From Yeguia hominis (GTDB taxonomy: Bacteria; Bacillota; Clostridia; Oscillospirales; Acutalibacteraceae): a stretch of DNA of 64,000 nt. Below the pieces are notes generated by a model. That model was not told the origin of the DNA. It made no database searches and saw only the letters and a list, made by a program, of their open reading frames with translations. The DNA lies in the NCBI RefSeq assembly GCF_014384705.1, contig NZ_JACRSN010000008.1, positions 62,001 to 126,000 of the forward strand, in the 5' to 3' direction. Of this stretch, positions 7,505 through 15,679 are shown piece by piece (position 1 is the first letter of the stretch; the number at the start of each line of letters is the position of its first letter). The position numbers were made by a program, and so were the translations under genes.

Positions 7505-8467
7505 CTATTCATTCCGGCATCGCCAAACGGCAAGCGCACCATACACCGTACAGTGCGCGGCGTCTGTTTCGCGAACCTCAACAATCTGACCGGGGAGAAG
7601 CGGCTCCAGCAAAGCAAGAAACATCCTGTGCAGTGGACCGGTTCCGCCGATCAGCACCCGCTTCCCCGTTTCGGCCTTTGCCGAAATGGCGCCGATATCC
7701 CCGGCAAGCACGGCGCCCGCCAGAAAGCTGAACGTACGCACCTTGGCTTCTTTTAACAAGACATCCATCAGTCGCACCCGGAAGCACGCCTTATTCAGGC
7801 CATGTTCCCGGCTATACGCAAATCCGCTGCACAAAGCATCCGCATCAAAATCGTCGCAGGCCTGTACAGAATCTTTTAAAATCGTATTTTGAGAAAGCGC
7901 TGCCAGCATCTCACCGCTGAGCGTGGTCTCGCAGGAAAGAATCTGCCCGCCCGCTCCGATTTCCACCAGCTTCGTATGCGATCCGGGCAATACCGCAAGC
8001 AGCGGACCGGTTTCTCCGGACAGCGTGAGCATCCCCAGCGCTTCTGTTTCTTCCCCGCGCATCACGTCCATCTGATCGAGAAATTCGATTGACGCCGGCG
8101 TCTGATTCCGGACGCCCGGAATAAAGAAAAACGGAATTTCACAAACCTCCGGAATCCGGACAATCACCGCCTGTTTGGCAAGCTGCCGCAATGAAACCGG
8201 CGCCGAAACATGCGGCAATTCATAGAGTCCCAAATTTGACGTAATCATACCGGACGCCAGCACAGCGGAAACTTCCCGTTCCGATACAGCGGCTTCCTTT
8301 AAAAGATCCGTGATTGCATCGCGCAGCGCCTGCCGCAAAAAATCTGCATTTCCGGAAATGGCCGTATTGCGAACGCCTGCCGAAACCTTCTTCTGCGCAA
8401 GGATCACCTCCCCCTGCAAAAGGTGTACCCGGGTATTGGTCGTCCCGGTATCCACCGTCAGCAGCAT
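7505..8467 (-). CDS. dgoK: 2-dehydro-3-deoxygalactonokinase
   Basis: 320 residues starting at ATG 8467, which overlaps the dgoA stop by 10 bases (GGAAGC ATG CTG CTGA). Actin-like ATPase fold: phosphate-1 motif VDTGTTNTRVHLL at residues 4-16, a central PLLAVLPGSHTKLVEI and a C-terminal VLIGGTGPLHRMFLALL adenosine motif, all as in DgoK. It phosphorylates 2-keto-3-deoxygalactonate to the 6-phosphate, the substrate of the aldolase encoded just upstream. A longer in-frame ORF exists (to 8725) but lies inside dgoA and has no supporting start. Length and neighbour both agree with the call. Confidence 0.9.
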   Translation of the reverse strand: MLLTVDTGTTNTRVHLLQGEVILAQKKVSAGVRNTAISGNADFLRQALRDAITDLLKEAAVSEREVSAVLASGMITSNLGLYELPHVSAPVSLRQLAKQAVIVRIPEVCEIPFFFIPGVRNQTPASIEFLDQMDVMRGEETEALGMLTLSGETGPLLAVLPGSHTKLVEIGAGGQILSCETTLSGEMLAALSQNTILKDSVQACDDFDADALCSGFAYSREHGLNKACFRVRLMDVLLKEAKVRTFSFLAGAVLAGDIGAISAKAETGKRVLIGGTGPLHRMFLALLEPLLPGQIVEVRETDAAHCTVYGALAVWRCRNE

Positions 8468-9123
8468 GCTTCCACCGCCTGCACAAATTCCTGCGCCAGT
8501 GCGCTGATCGCGGCATAATCTTTCTTTGCGACCAGCTCTTTTTTGATGATATTGGAGTTTATCGCGATGCCGCAGGCGCCCGCATGCAGGTATTCCCCCA
8601 GGTTTTCCTTGTGAATGCCGCCTACCGCCAACAGCCGAATATGGGAAAGCGGAGACCGAACCGCACGGATATAGTCGGATCCCAAATTTCCAGCCGGAAA
8701 GACCTTTACAAAATCCGCGCCGCACCGATGTGCAAGCTGCATCTCACTCGGCGTGAGGGCCCCCGGAATAGAAACCATTCCGGCAGCCGCCGTTGCACGG
8801 ATAACCTCCGGATTGACGTCCGGAGAAATCACATACTCCGCACCTCCAGCCTTGGCACATTGCACCTGTTCCGGCGTCAGAACCGTTCCGGCGCCAACAA
8901 AAAATTCCGCGCCAAAGCGTTCCCGGACCCGGCGGATCATCGAAGCGGTAATGATATCCGGCGTATTTCCGGCCGCATCAAACGCAACTTCCGCGAGACG
9001 GATCCCGCCCTGATAGAGGGCCTGCGCAATGCCCAAAATCTCATCCTCCGAAATTCCTCTGATGACGGCAATCAGCTTATATCGCGCAATTGCCTCTATG
9101 ACTCTTTTTTTCATTGCATCCAT
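8458..9123 (-). CDS. dgoA: KDPG/KDPGal aldolase (4-hydroxy-2-oxoglutarate aldolase family)
   Basis: 221 residues, a TIM-barrel class I aldolase. Visible motifs: LIAVIRG near the start, EVAFD (general acid/base Glu), VGAGTVLTPEQV, and FVKVFPAGNLG with the Schiff-base Lys, then LAVGGI and the end motif AINSNII. It splits 2-keto-3-deoxy-6-phospho(ga)luconate into pyruvate and glyceraldehyde-3-phosphate. As the first gene of the operon with dgoK it is most likely the galactonate (DgoA) type rather than Eda; the sequence alone cannot separate the two. A well-formed promoter and an operator-like palindrome lie upstream (9192-9248). Confidence 0.9.
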   Translation of the reverse strand: MDAMKKRVIEAIARYKLIAVIRGISEDEILGIAQALYQGGIRLAEVAFDAAGNTPDIITASMIRRVRERFGAEFFVGAGTVLTPEQVQCAKAGGAEYVISPDVNPEVIRATAAAGMVSIPGALTPSEMQLAHRCGADFVKVFPAGNLGSDYIRAVRSPLSHIRLLAVGGIHKENLGEYLHAGACGIAINSNIIKKELVAKKDYAAISALAQEFVQAVEACC

Positions 9124-9191
9124 GTATCGCTCCCCTTCCTACCGAACCCGTGTGATATCAGTTTTGGAGTCCGGTTTTTTATAAAACAACT

Positions 9192-9207
9192 TTTGCCAAA
9201 CGGCAAA
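9192..9207. promoter_or_regulatory. Operator-like palindrome upstream of dgoA
   Basis: TTTGCC-AAAC-GGCAAA, a perfect 6-bp inverted repeat just downstream of the dgoA -10 box, where a bound repressor would block transcription. The regulator is not encoded nearby. Confidence 0.5.
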
Positions 9208-9219
9208 TTCTTTAGCTTT

Positions 9220-9248
9220 ATTATAACAGATTCCGAGTGGCAATTCAA
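9220..9248 (-). promoter_or_regulatory. Promoter of the dgoA-dgoK-GH31 operon
   Basis: Minus strand TTGAAT (9243-9248), 17-bp spacer, TATAAT (9220-9225), about 100 bp upstream of dgoA. Confidence 0.75.
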
Positions 9249-9260
9249 CTACTTTTCTTC

Positions 9261-9289
9261 TTGACAGCGCCCAAAATCTGTTATATATT
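9261..9289 (+). promoter_or_regulatory. Promoter of the FGGY kinase gene
   Basis: TTGACA (9261-9266), 17-bp spacer, TATATT (9284-9289), divergent from the dgoA promoter with 12 bp between the two -35 boxes, so one regulator could control both. Confidence 0.8.
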
Positions 9290-9318
9290 TTAAATAGCAA
9301 AAAGGAGGCGTGCTGCAC

Positions 9319-10608
9319 ATGTATGCGATTGGAATCGATATCGGCACCACAACCATCTGCGGAATCCGGCTCAATCTGGATTCCGGCGCTGTTGAGGAAA
9401 CCAAAACACGGGACAATTCTTCTTTCCTGTCCGCAACGCACACCTGGGAGCGCTTGCAGGATCCGAACATCATCCTGCACACCGCAAAAGCGCTTCTGTC
9501 CGAACTGGTTTGCCCCGGCACTGCCGCCATCGGAATCAGCAGCCAGATGCACGGCATTCTTTATCTCGATAAAAACGGCGATCCAGTCAGTCCCCTTTAC
9601 ACCTGGCAGGACGGACGCGGAGACCTTCCCTATCAGGGCACCACGTATGCCAAAGCACTTCGGTCTGCGACCGGGTTTGGCAATGTCACGGATTTTGTCC
9701 TCGCGCAGACCCACGCACTTCCAGAAAACGCCGCTGTATTCTGTTCGATCGGCGACTTTCTCGCAATGCAGCTTACCGGCCGAAAAATGCCGCTGACGCA
9801 TCTGAGCTTTGCCGCCAGTTTTGGACTTTTTGATTTAAACCGGAGCTGCTTTTTGTACCCAAATTCACGCCAGCCAGCGCTCACAGACGAGCCGGCTGTT
9901 TTGGGAACCTGGAATGGAATCCCGGTCTGTGCAGCACTCGGGGACAATCAGGCAAGCTTTCTCGGATCTGTTTCCGATCCGGACGGCGCACTCATCAACA
10001 TCGGCACCGGCAGTCAGATTTCTTTTTTGTCCGACTCTACCGAATGCCCTGACACCATGGAAGCGCGCCCTTATGCCGGCGGGAAATTTTTATGGGCCGC
10101 ATCGGCGCTTTGCGGCGGTCGTGCCTACGCCTTGCTGAAGCAGTTTTTTGAACAATGTATCGAAATGGCCGGGCTCAAACCGCCTGCACTATATCCCATC
10201 ATGGAACGTGCTTTGCAAACATTGCCAATCCGCAGGACGCTCCGGTTTCACAACCAGTTCTGCGGCACCCGACAGGACCCGGCGCTCCGGGGAAAAATTG
10301 AAAATCTCTCTCCGGAAACCTTTACCCCCCAGAACTTTCTGATCGGGATTCTCTACGGAATTGCAGATGAACTTTTTGCGCTTTCCGGCGGTCTTCCCGA
10401 CCGCTGCAGAACACTGGTCGCTTCCGGGAACGGCATCCGGCTGAACCCGGCGCTTCAAAAAATCATGGAGCAAGTTTTTGGGATGTTTCCGATTTTTCCA
10501 GTGCACCGGGAAGAAGCCGCCTATGGCGCCGCGCTGTTTGCAAGCGTCGGCAGTGGAGTGTTCCCTAATCTCGCACAGGCGCAGTCTCTGATCGCTTACG
10601 AATCATAA
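9319..10608 (+). CDS. FGGY-family carbohydrate kinase (sedoheptulokinase-like)
   Basis: 429 residues from ATG 9319, with AAAGGAGG nine bases upstream (a GTG at 9310 overlaps that site and is less likely). N-terminal ATPase motif YAIGIDIGTTTICGIRL, the FGGY-type SSQMHGILYLD, the substrate-side WQDGRGD, and the C-terminal LVASGNGIRLNPALQ adenosine-binding segment with EEAAYGAAL. It phosphorylates a sugar or polyol, and the sequence resembles the sedoheptulokinase branch (SQMHG, WQD), but the substrate is not certain. It is divergent from the dgoA operon, so the kinase may belong to the same regulon. A strong terminator follows. Confidence 0.82.
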   Translation: MYAIGIDIGTTTICGIRLNLDSGAVEETKTRDNSSFLSATHTWERLQDPNIILHTAKALLSELVCPGTAAIGISSQMHGILYLDKNGDPVSPLYTWQDGRGDLPYQGTTYAKALRSATGFGNVTDFVLAQTHALPENAAVFCSIGDFLAMQLTGRKMPLTHLSFAASFGLFDLNRSCFLYPNSRQPALTDEPAVLGTWNGIPVCAALGDNQASFLGSVSDPDGALINIGTGSQISFLSDSTECPDTMEARPYAGGKFLWAASALCGGRAYALLKQFFEQCIEMAGLKPPALYPIMERALQTLPIRRTLRFHNQFCGTRQDPALRGKIENLSPETFTPQNFLIGILYGIADELFALSGGLPDRCRTLVASGNGIRLNPALQKIMEQVFGMFPIFPVHREEAAYGAALFASVGSGVFPNLAQAQSLIAYES

Positions 10609-10656
10609 GCTTACACAAGCGAAGCGCCGCCTCTGCAGGCAGCGCTTCGCAGAAGG

Positions 10657-10697
10657 ATGGACCTCCGGATAAGCTTCCGGAGGTCCATCTATTTTTT
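10657..10697 (+). terminator. Terminator after the FGGY kinase
   Basis: Perfect 12-bp stem ATGGACCTCCGG / CCGGAGGTCCAT with an 8-base loop, then CTA and seven T. A second hairpin (GCGAAGCGC / GCGCTTCGC, 10619-10650) lies just before it. Confidence 0.9.
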
Positions 10698-10754
10698 TAT
10701 ATTTCTTTATCAGCTGACAGAAACCAGACAGATTTTATTCCAAATTTTCAACGT

Positions 10755-11816
10755 CTATTGTGCCGGCTGTGCGTCCGGCCCGCTGCTCTCAGCGGCAAGG
10801 TCTTCCGTCTGGTACTGCCGGTAAAATTCCTTTGTTTCTGCAACCCGGTAAACCGCCGATCGATTCTGTGCAAGCAACGTCGTCAGCGCGTAAAGATCGA
10901 CCCAAATCTCGTTGTCACACTCTTTTTGAGACTCGTCGAAAATCAGCTCCATGCCCAGATGCAAGTGGCTTACCTCAATATTATTGTTGACATTCTCTTT
11001 TGTGCTGTAACCGGTGTGGCCGACATAACCGATCACATCTCCGGCCTGTACGGAGTCCCCTTCCTTCAAACCTTCTGCATAGGGCCGGTTCTGCCGCAGG
11101 TGTGCATAATAATAGTACCGTTTCCGGTCAGCGCTGCGGATGCCGATCCGCCAACCGCCATACTGATTCCAGCCGAGGCTTTCGACAGCGCCGGACTCAA
11201 TTGCGATGACCGGCGTGCCGGTCGGTGCAATCAGATCGTGCCCCAAGTGCCGTCTGGCATATCCGTAGGTCCGCTGCGCACCAAAATCATCATAATGTTC
11301 GTAGTAAAAATCTTTTGCAATCGGGGAAAAGGCTTTCAGACCGTAACGGGTCTCCCACTGTGTTTCGCCGCCTTCTTTGGGCACCTCCACACGATATTCT
11401 CCCAAAAGTCCGCCCAAAACAGCTGCATAAGCCTCGCGATAATAGGCATAATACGAATTCCCCGCTGCAAGTTCCTCTACCGGCGCTCCCGCGGAGACTG
11501 CCTCTATGATTTCCTCTAAATCCGCAGCCCGATACCGGGAAAAATCCCCGTAATATCGGGCTGCTAAAAGTGCCAGCATTTCAATCCAGCTGCCCGGCGT
11601 TTCTGTATCGTGCAGCGCAATGTCCGCCTCCATCGCCTTTTCCAGCGCTAAATACGGAACGTTAAATTCGACATACGTGATAAAGTCCTTTTGTTCTGCA
11701 TTCGCCGGTTTTTCTGCGGGCAGATGCACCCATCCGGAAACCGCCACCGACGCTGCCAGAACGAGCAAAAGAAAACTGATCAAAACAGCCTTCCCGGAAA
11801 CTTGGAGCCGTCTCAT
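10755..11816 (-). CDS. M23 (LytM-type) zinc peptidase, membrane-anchored
   Basis: 353 residues from ATG 11816, eight or nine bases after AGGGG (a GTG at 11822 sits too close to it). One N-terminal hydrophobic segment (VLISFLLLVLAASVAVSGWV) anchors or exports the protein. The middle, to about residue 165, is helical and unique. The C-terminal LytM domain has RRHLGHDLIAP (metal His and Asp) and SHLHLG (the HxH pair), so the zinc site is complete. It should cut peptidoglycan cross-links outside the cell. It is monocistronic. Clostridial proteins with this layout are often SpoIIQ-like or sporulation-linked, but nothing local proves that. Confidence 0.85.
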   Translation of the reverse strand: MRRLQVSGKAVLISFLLLVLAASVAVSGWVHLPAEKPANAEQKDFITYVEFNVPYLALEKAMEADIALHDTETPGSWIEMLALLAARYYGDFSRYRAADLEEIIEAVSAGAPVEELAAGNSYYAYYREAYAAVLGGLLGEYRVEVPKEGGETQWETRYGLKAFSPIAKDFYYEHYDDFGAQRTYGYARRHLGHDLIAPTGTPVIAIESGAVESLGWNQYGGWRIGIRSADRKRYYYYAHLRQNRPYAEGLKEGDSVQAGDVIGYVGHTGYSTKENVNNNIEVSHLHLGMELIFDESQKECDNEIWVDLYALTTLLAQNRSAVYRVAETKEFYRQYQTEDLAAESSGPDAQPAQ

Positions 11817-11885
11817 ATTCACACACCCCTAAAGGAATTCTCATCCCATTCGTATGCGGAATATCAGAAAATCTTGCCTGCCTTT

Positions 11886-12068
11886 TTAAAGGTCATCGGC
11901 ATCCTGCTCCGGTTTCTCGCTTGTCTGGGTCATTCCGGTATAGCTCCCCGTAACATCCGAAGGGATAAATCCCTTATTCATATTTTGGAGAGTTGCCGCA
12001 ATGGAAATGATCCGATACCCTTTTTCATGTTTTCCGCGGTGTTGATTTGGTTTCTGTTTTTTTATCAT
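11886..12068 (-). CDS. Small protein ending in a GSYTG...PEQDADDL tail
   Basis: 60 residues, basic in the first half and ending IPSDVTGSYTG....EKPEQDADDL. From memory, the tail pattern DVxGSYTG...PxQDADDL recurs in small hypothetical proteins of clostridia, which is the main reason to list it. The ATG at 12068 has only a weak, closely spaced CAAGG. The stretch is otherwise an empty 395-bp gap between the M23 peptidase and tcdA. No function is known to me. Confidence 0.45.
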   Translation of the reverse strand: MIKKQKPNQHRGKHEKGYRIISIAATLQNMNKGFIPSDVTGSYTGMTQTSEKPEQDADDL

Positions 12069-12211
12069 ACCTTGCCAGCATCAGCCGGACGCCATCCGAT
12101 CGGATCGCCTTCCGCGCTGCTATGCCTGCGCCTCCCTTCGTTTGATCCATGAAGCTGCTACAGGAATAGTATTGCCGTGCAGACAGAAACCATGCAGAGC
12201 GTCGCCTTGTT

Positions 12212-12925
12212 TTACGGATTTTTTATGAGATCCTGCACCACTGCAGCGGCCAGTAAAAGGCCTGCCGTCGCCGTCACATACACGAGACTTCCCGGAACTG
12301 GTTTTTCTCCGGGGAGCGGTGATCCGGCCGGACGGACCGGCTCTTCTTTGGAATAAACCACTTTTAAATGAAAGATGCCGCGTTTCTTCAGTTCCCGACG
12401 CATCACCCGGCAAAGCGGACAGACGGAAGTTTTGGAAAGATCGGAAATTTCAATCCGGGAAGGATCCCTTTTATTGCCGATGCCCATACAGCTGATCATC
12501 GGCACACCGGTTTCCCGCGCTTCTTCGACGAGAGCCAGTTTCCCCGAAACCGTATCAATTGCGTCAATCACATAGTCGCAATTTTCCAGAAGATGATCAG
12601 AATTGCCCGGCAAATAGAAACAATCGTGCATATCGATCTCTAAATTCGGCGCAATATCATGCAGACGTTCCCGCATGACATCCACCTTTTTGCGTCCTAT
12701 TGTGCTGAAAAGTGCCGGAACCTGCCGGTTGATGTTGGATTCCGCAACGGTATCGTGATCAATCAGCACCAGCTTGCCGACGCCGGTGCGCGCAAGCGCT
12801 TCTGCGGCATGGCTGCCGACGCCTCCCAGCCCAAACACTGCAACTGTCGCGTGCTGAAGCTTCTGTACTGCCTCTTCACCCAGCAGCAGCGCCGTACGTG
12901 AAAACTGTTCCGGACAGACGCCCAT
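12212..12925 (-). CDS. tcdA: tRNA threonylcarbamoyladenosine dehydratase
   Basis: 237 residues from ATG 12925 behind AAAGGAGG. ThiF/E1-like fold: nucleotide motif VFGLGGVGSHAAEALARTGVGKLVLID, catalytic-region NINRQ, DAIDTVSGKLAL, and two Cys (VCPLCR) in the lid. The C-terminal VYVTATAGLLLAAAVVQDLI is the typical membrane-like helix of TcdA/CsdL. It closes t6A37 of ANN-decoding tRNAs into the cyclic ct6A form using ATP. It stands alone; a possible promoter lies at 13083-13112. The longer frame to 13072 has no start signal. Confidence 0.92.
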   Translation of the reverse strand: MGVCPEQFSRTALLLGEEAVQKLQHATVAVFGLGGVGSHAAEALARTGVGKLVLIDHDTVAESNINRQVPALFSTIGRKKVDVMRERLHDIAPNLEIDMHDCFYLPGNSDHLLENCDYVIDAIDTVSGKLALVEEARETGVPMISCMGIGNKRDPSRIEISDLSKTSVCPLCRVMRRELKKRGIFHLKVVYSKEEPVRPAGSPLPGEKPVPGSLVYVTATAGLLLAAAVVQDLIKNP

Positions 12926-13082
12926 GTGATTTCCTCCTTTTAAAATGCCCAACCTGTTTTTTCTAAAAATTTGTATAATCGCTTCTATAAACCGTCCGAT
13001 CAGTATGCAAAAGAAGATTTCATCGTTTTTTCGCAACGGAAATCGATCTCCATTCCTGGGGCAATGCACCAATTCCGCGGAT

Positions 13083-13112
13083 ATTATAACACAAATTACA
13101 TCAAAGCATCAA
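13083..13112 (-). promoter_or_regulatory. Possible tcdA promoter
   Basis: Minus strand TTGATG (13107-13112), 18-bp spacer, TATAAT (13083-13088), about 160 bp upstream of tcdA. Confidence 0.4.
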
Positions 13113-13137
13113 TAGACGGGTTGTTCCAGAAAATCCC

Positions 13138-13166
13138 TTTACAATTGAAATGAGAATGCGTATACT
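13138..13166 (+). promoter_or_regulatory. Promoter of the ROK kinase-galM operon
   Basis: TTTACA (13138-13143), 17-bp spacer, TATACT (13161-13166), 31 bp before the kinase start. Confidence 0.65.
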
Positions 13167-13197
13167 ATTCTTAATGATAACAGGAAGGAGCCATAAA

Positions 13198-14151
13198 ATG
13201 TATTATGTCGGAATCGATGTCGGCGGCACAAATCTTGCGGTCGGCGTCATAAATGAACAATATCAGATTATCAGCCGCAGCAAGGCCAAAACCCCGGAAT
13301 CCTGCGATGCGAAAAAAATGAGCGCCTTGTTCGGGGATTTGGTTCTGGAAGCCCTTGAAAAAGCAAATCTCACCCTTGAAGACGTCCCTTATGTCGGGGT
13401 CGGCGTTCCGGCCGGAATCAACCATGACACCGGCATCATCGCGTTTTGCGCGAATCTGGATCTTCGGGACTGGGCGCTGCAGAAGGACCTCTCGGAGCGT
13501 CTCGGCGGCAAGCCCGTCCTGGTTGAAAACGATGCCAATGCGGCGGCGTTCGGCGAATATAAAGCCGGCGTGCTGGCCGGATCCAAAAACGCACTGGCCA
13601 TTACGCTTGGAACCGGAATCGGAAGCGGCATCATCATCGACGGAAAAATTTATACCGGCAGCAACTTCATGGGCGGAGAAGCCGGCCACATTGTCATCGA
13701 ATTCGGCGGACGGAAATGCGGATGCGGACGGCATGGATGCTGGGAGCGGTATGCTTCTGCGTCCGGCCTGATCCTGACCACAAAAGAATTCATGCAGTCG
13801 GAATGCGGCAAGGAGAGCATCATGTGGAAACTGGTCGACGGCAATCTCGATCAGGTAAACGGGCGGACCGCTTTCGATGCCATGCGGCAGGGAGATGCCT
13901 GCGGAAAAGCGGTCGTCGACCGGTTCATCGAGTATCTCGGATGTGGAATTGCCAATATGATCAACATTTTGCAGCCGGATATCATCTGCATCGGCGGCGG
14001 CATCAGCCATGAAGGCGAAACGCTGCTTGCGCCGCTGCGGGAATATGTCCGCAAAGAAGAGTATGCACACAACGCCAAAAAAACACAAATCTGCAAGGCA
14101 GAGCTGGGAAACGACGCCGGAATCATCGGAGCCGCCCTGCTCGGAATATAA
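13198..14151 (+). CDS. ROK-family sugar kinase (glucokinase type)
   Basis: 317 residues from ATG 13198 behind AGGAAGGAG. N-terminal ATPase loop YYVGIDVGGTNLAVGVI, catalytic VENDANAAAFGEY (with the catalytic Asp), LGTGIGSGIIIDG, GGEAGHIVI, the zinc-binding Cys cluster KCGCGRHGCWERYAS, and a C-terminal ICIGGGIS. All ROK hallmarks are intact. It phosphorylates glucose or a related hexose at C6 in the cytoplasm. Thirteen bases separate it from aldose 1-epimerase, so the pair would convert beta/alpha hexose anomers and commit them to glycolysis. Specificity for glucose is the family default, not shown here. Confidence 0.88.
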   Translation: MYYVGIDVGGTNLAVGVINEQYQIISRSKAKTPESCDAKKMSALFGDLVLEALEKANLTLEDVPYVGVGVPAGINHDTGIIAFCANLDLRDWALQKDLSERLGGKPVLVENDANAAAFGEYKAGVLAGSKNALAITLGTGIGSGIIIDGKIYTGSNFMGGEAGHIVIEFGGRKCGCGRHGCWERYASASGLILTTKEFMQSECGKESIMWKLVDGNLDQVNGRTAFDAMRQGDACGKAVVDRFIEYLGCGIANMINILQPDIICIGGGISHEGETLLAPLREYVRKEEYAHNAKKTQICKAELGNDAGIIGAALLGI

Positions 14152-14164
14152 AGGAGGGCCAAAC

Positions 14165-15217
14165 ATGAGTATCTCAAAACGCGTTTTTGGCGTCATGCCG
14201 GACGGCAAGGAGCTTCCTGTCTATACGCTTTCCAATGCATCCGGAACGGCTGTGGAAGTCATCCCCTATGGATGCCGGATTGTAAAACTGATGACGCCCG
14301 ACCGGACAGGCAGCGCCGGAAACGTTGTACTCGGGCACGATACATTGGAAGAATATCTGGACAAAATGGATTTCCAGGGCAGCACAGTCGGCCGGTTTGC
14401 CAACCGGATCGGCGGCGCAACGTTCACCATGGACGGAAAGGTGTATCCTTTAACCAAAAATGAAGGAAACAACACCCTTCACGGTGGCCCGGGCGGTTTC
14501 CATCAAGTTGTCTGGGACGTTGTCTCGACCGATGACGGTGAGCAGCCCTCGATCACCTTCCGCCACACTTCTCCGGACGGTGAGGAAGGCTATCCCGGAA
14601 CGCTGACCGTGACGATCGTCTATACGCTGGACAGCGAAAACGGATTTCATCTGAACTATACGGCTGTTTCCGATAAAAAGACACCCGTTAATCTGACAAA
14701 CCACAGCTATTTCAATCTCAGCGGAGATTTCCGCACCAACGTGCTCGATCATGTTCTGATGCTCCACGCTGACGGCTATACTGCTGCCAACGACGAGTTG
14801 ATTCCGACCGGAGAAATCGTTCCGGTTGACGGAACCCCGTTTGATTTCCGCCAAGCGAAACCGATCGGCCAGGACATTGGCGCAGACGACCGTCTCCTGA
14901 AAAAATGCGGCGGTTATGACCACAATTATGCGCTCTGCGGCGCTGGGCTGCGCAAATTCGCGGAAGTGCATGATCCGAAGAGCGGCCGCGTCATGGAAGC
15001 ATACACCGATTTGCCCGGTGTACAGTTCTATTCCTGCAATAATGTCACGCCCGGCATGAAGTTCACCGGCGGCGTCGATGCCATCCGCCACCAGGCGCTG
15101 TGCCTCGAAACCCAGTTCTATCCGGATTCTCCGAACCAGCCTTCTTTCCCCTCCTCGTACCTGGAGCCGGGTGTGCGTTTCCATACCGAAACCGTTTATC
15201 GTTTCTCTGTAAAGTAA
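14165..15217 (+). CDS. galM: Aldose 1-epimerase (mutarotase)
   Basis: 350 residues from ATG 14165 behind AAGGAGGG. GalM signatures in order: GRFANRIGGA, HGGPGGFHQVVWD (first His), NHSYFNLSG (catalytic His), PVDGTPFDFRQ, GGYDHNYAL, and C-terminal FYSCNNVTPG with LETQFYPDSPNQPSFPS (catalytic Glu). It interconverts alpha and beta anomers of hexoses. It is the second gene of an operon with the ROK kinase. The longer frame beginning at 14009 is inside the kinase and is not used. Confidence 0.94.
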   Translation: MSISKRVFGVMPDGKELPVYTLSNASGTAVEVIPYGCRIVKLMTPDRTGSAGNVVLGHDTLEEYLDKMDFQGSTVGRFANRIGGATFTMDGKVYPLTKNEGNNTLHGGPGGFHQVVWDVVSTDDGEQPSITFRHTSPDGEEGYPGTLTVTIVYTLDSENGFHLNYTAVSDKKTPVNLTNHSYFNLSGDFRTNVLDHVLMLHADGYTAANDELIPTGEIVPVDGTPFDFRQAKPIGQDIGADDRLLKKCGGYDHNYALCGAGLRKFAEVHDPKSGRVMEAYTDLPGVQFYSCNNVTPGMKFTGGVDAIRHQALCLETQFYPDSPNQPSFPSSYLEPGVRFHTETVYRFSVK

Positions 15218-15241
15218 ATTCGCATTTCAAACCCGCCACCG

Positions 15242-15432
15242 TTGTTAACCACCCAAAACAGCTGGACAATCTTTCAGCAGAAAATAGTTCAAGCCGCCGA
15301 AAGGGCTTGCTGTCTGTGAATTGCAGACGGCAAGCCCTTCCATTTTGCCTGAATTCTGAGATTGCCATTGTAATCCAGATATGCAATGAATTCCTGTTTC
15401 AGGTGTTTCATGAACTGGAGCTCTAATCTCGT
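15242..15432 (-). mobile_element. Fossil of an IS3-family element (transposase C-terminus and right end)
   Basis: On the minus strand a frame ending at the TGA at 15289-15291 reads ...FMKHLKQEFIAYLDY, then ..RIQAKWKGLP, then SAIHRQQALSAA: the C-terminal signature of IS3/IS150-type transposases (compare YIxYYNNxRIKxKLKGL). It is followed by TTGTCCAGCTGTTTTGGGTGG, which resembles the usual IS3-type terminal repeat and ends in ACA. Upstream of about 15432 the frame is lost, so only about 47 codons remain. The last codons also form a strong hairpin (15301-15339). Confidence 0.72.
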
Positions 15433-15679
15433 CCAGCGTGGTCGTCACCACGCGCAGCACCGGACAATCCGAGATGGTATTACTGCCCAGATGGCTGCTG
15501 CGCAGATCCGGAACTGCCGAGCCGCTCCTGACAGACCTATCGTCTCTACGACCTGCTTTCCTGCATTCGACGTGTACCGGTTTGAATCTCCTTTCACATA
15601 GCAAACACCCCATTTGTTAGACCGTACAGCATTCTGTCTAACAAATGGGGTATTAAAGTTGGTGCTTTTTTTTGCCGCC
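15433..15679. other. Gene-free stretch with a perfect 16-bp inverted repeat
   Basis: No coding frame stands up. The main feature is an exact 16-bp inverted repeat (15607-15622 and 15636-15651, ACCCCATTTGTTAGAC and its complement, 13-base loop) with no T tract on either strand. It could be an operator, a MITE end or an IS remnant. Confidence 0.5.
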
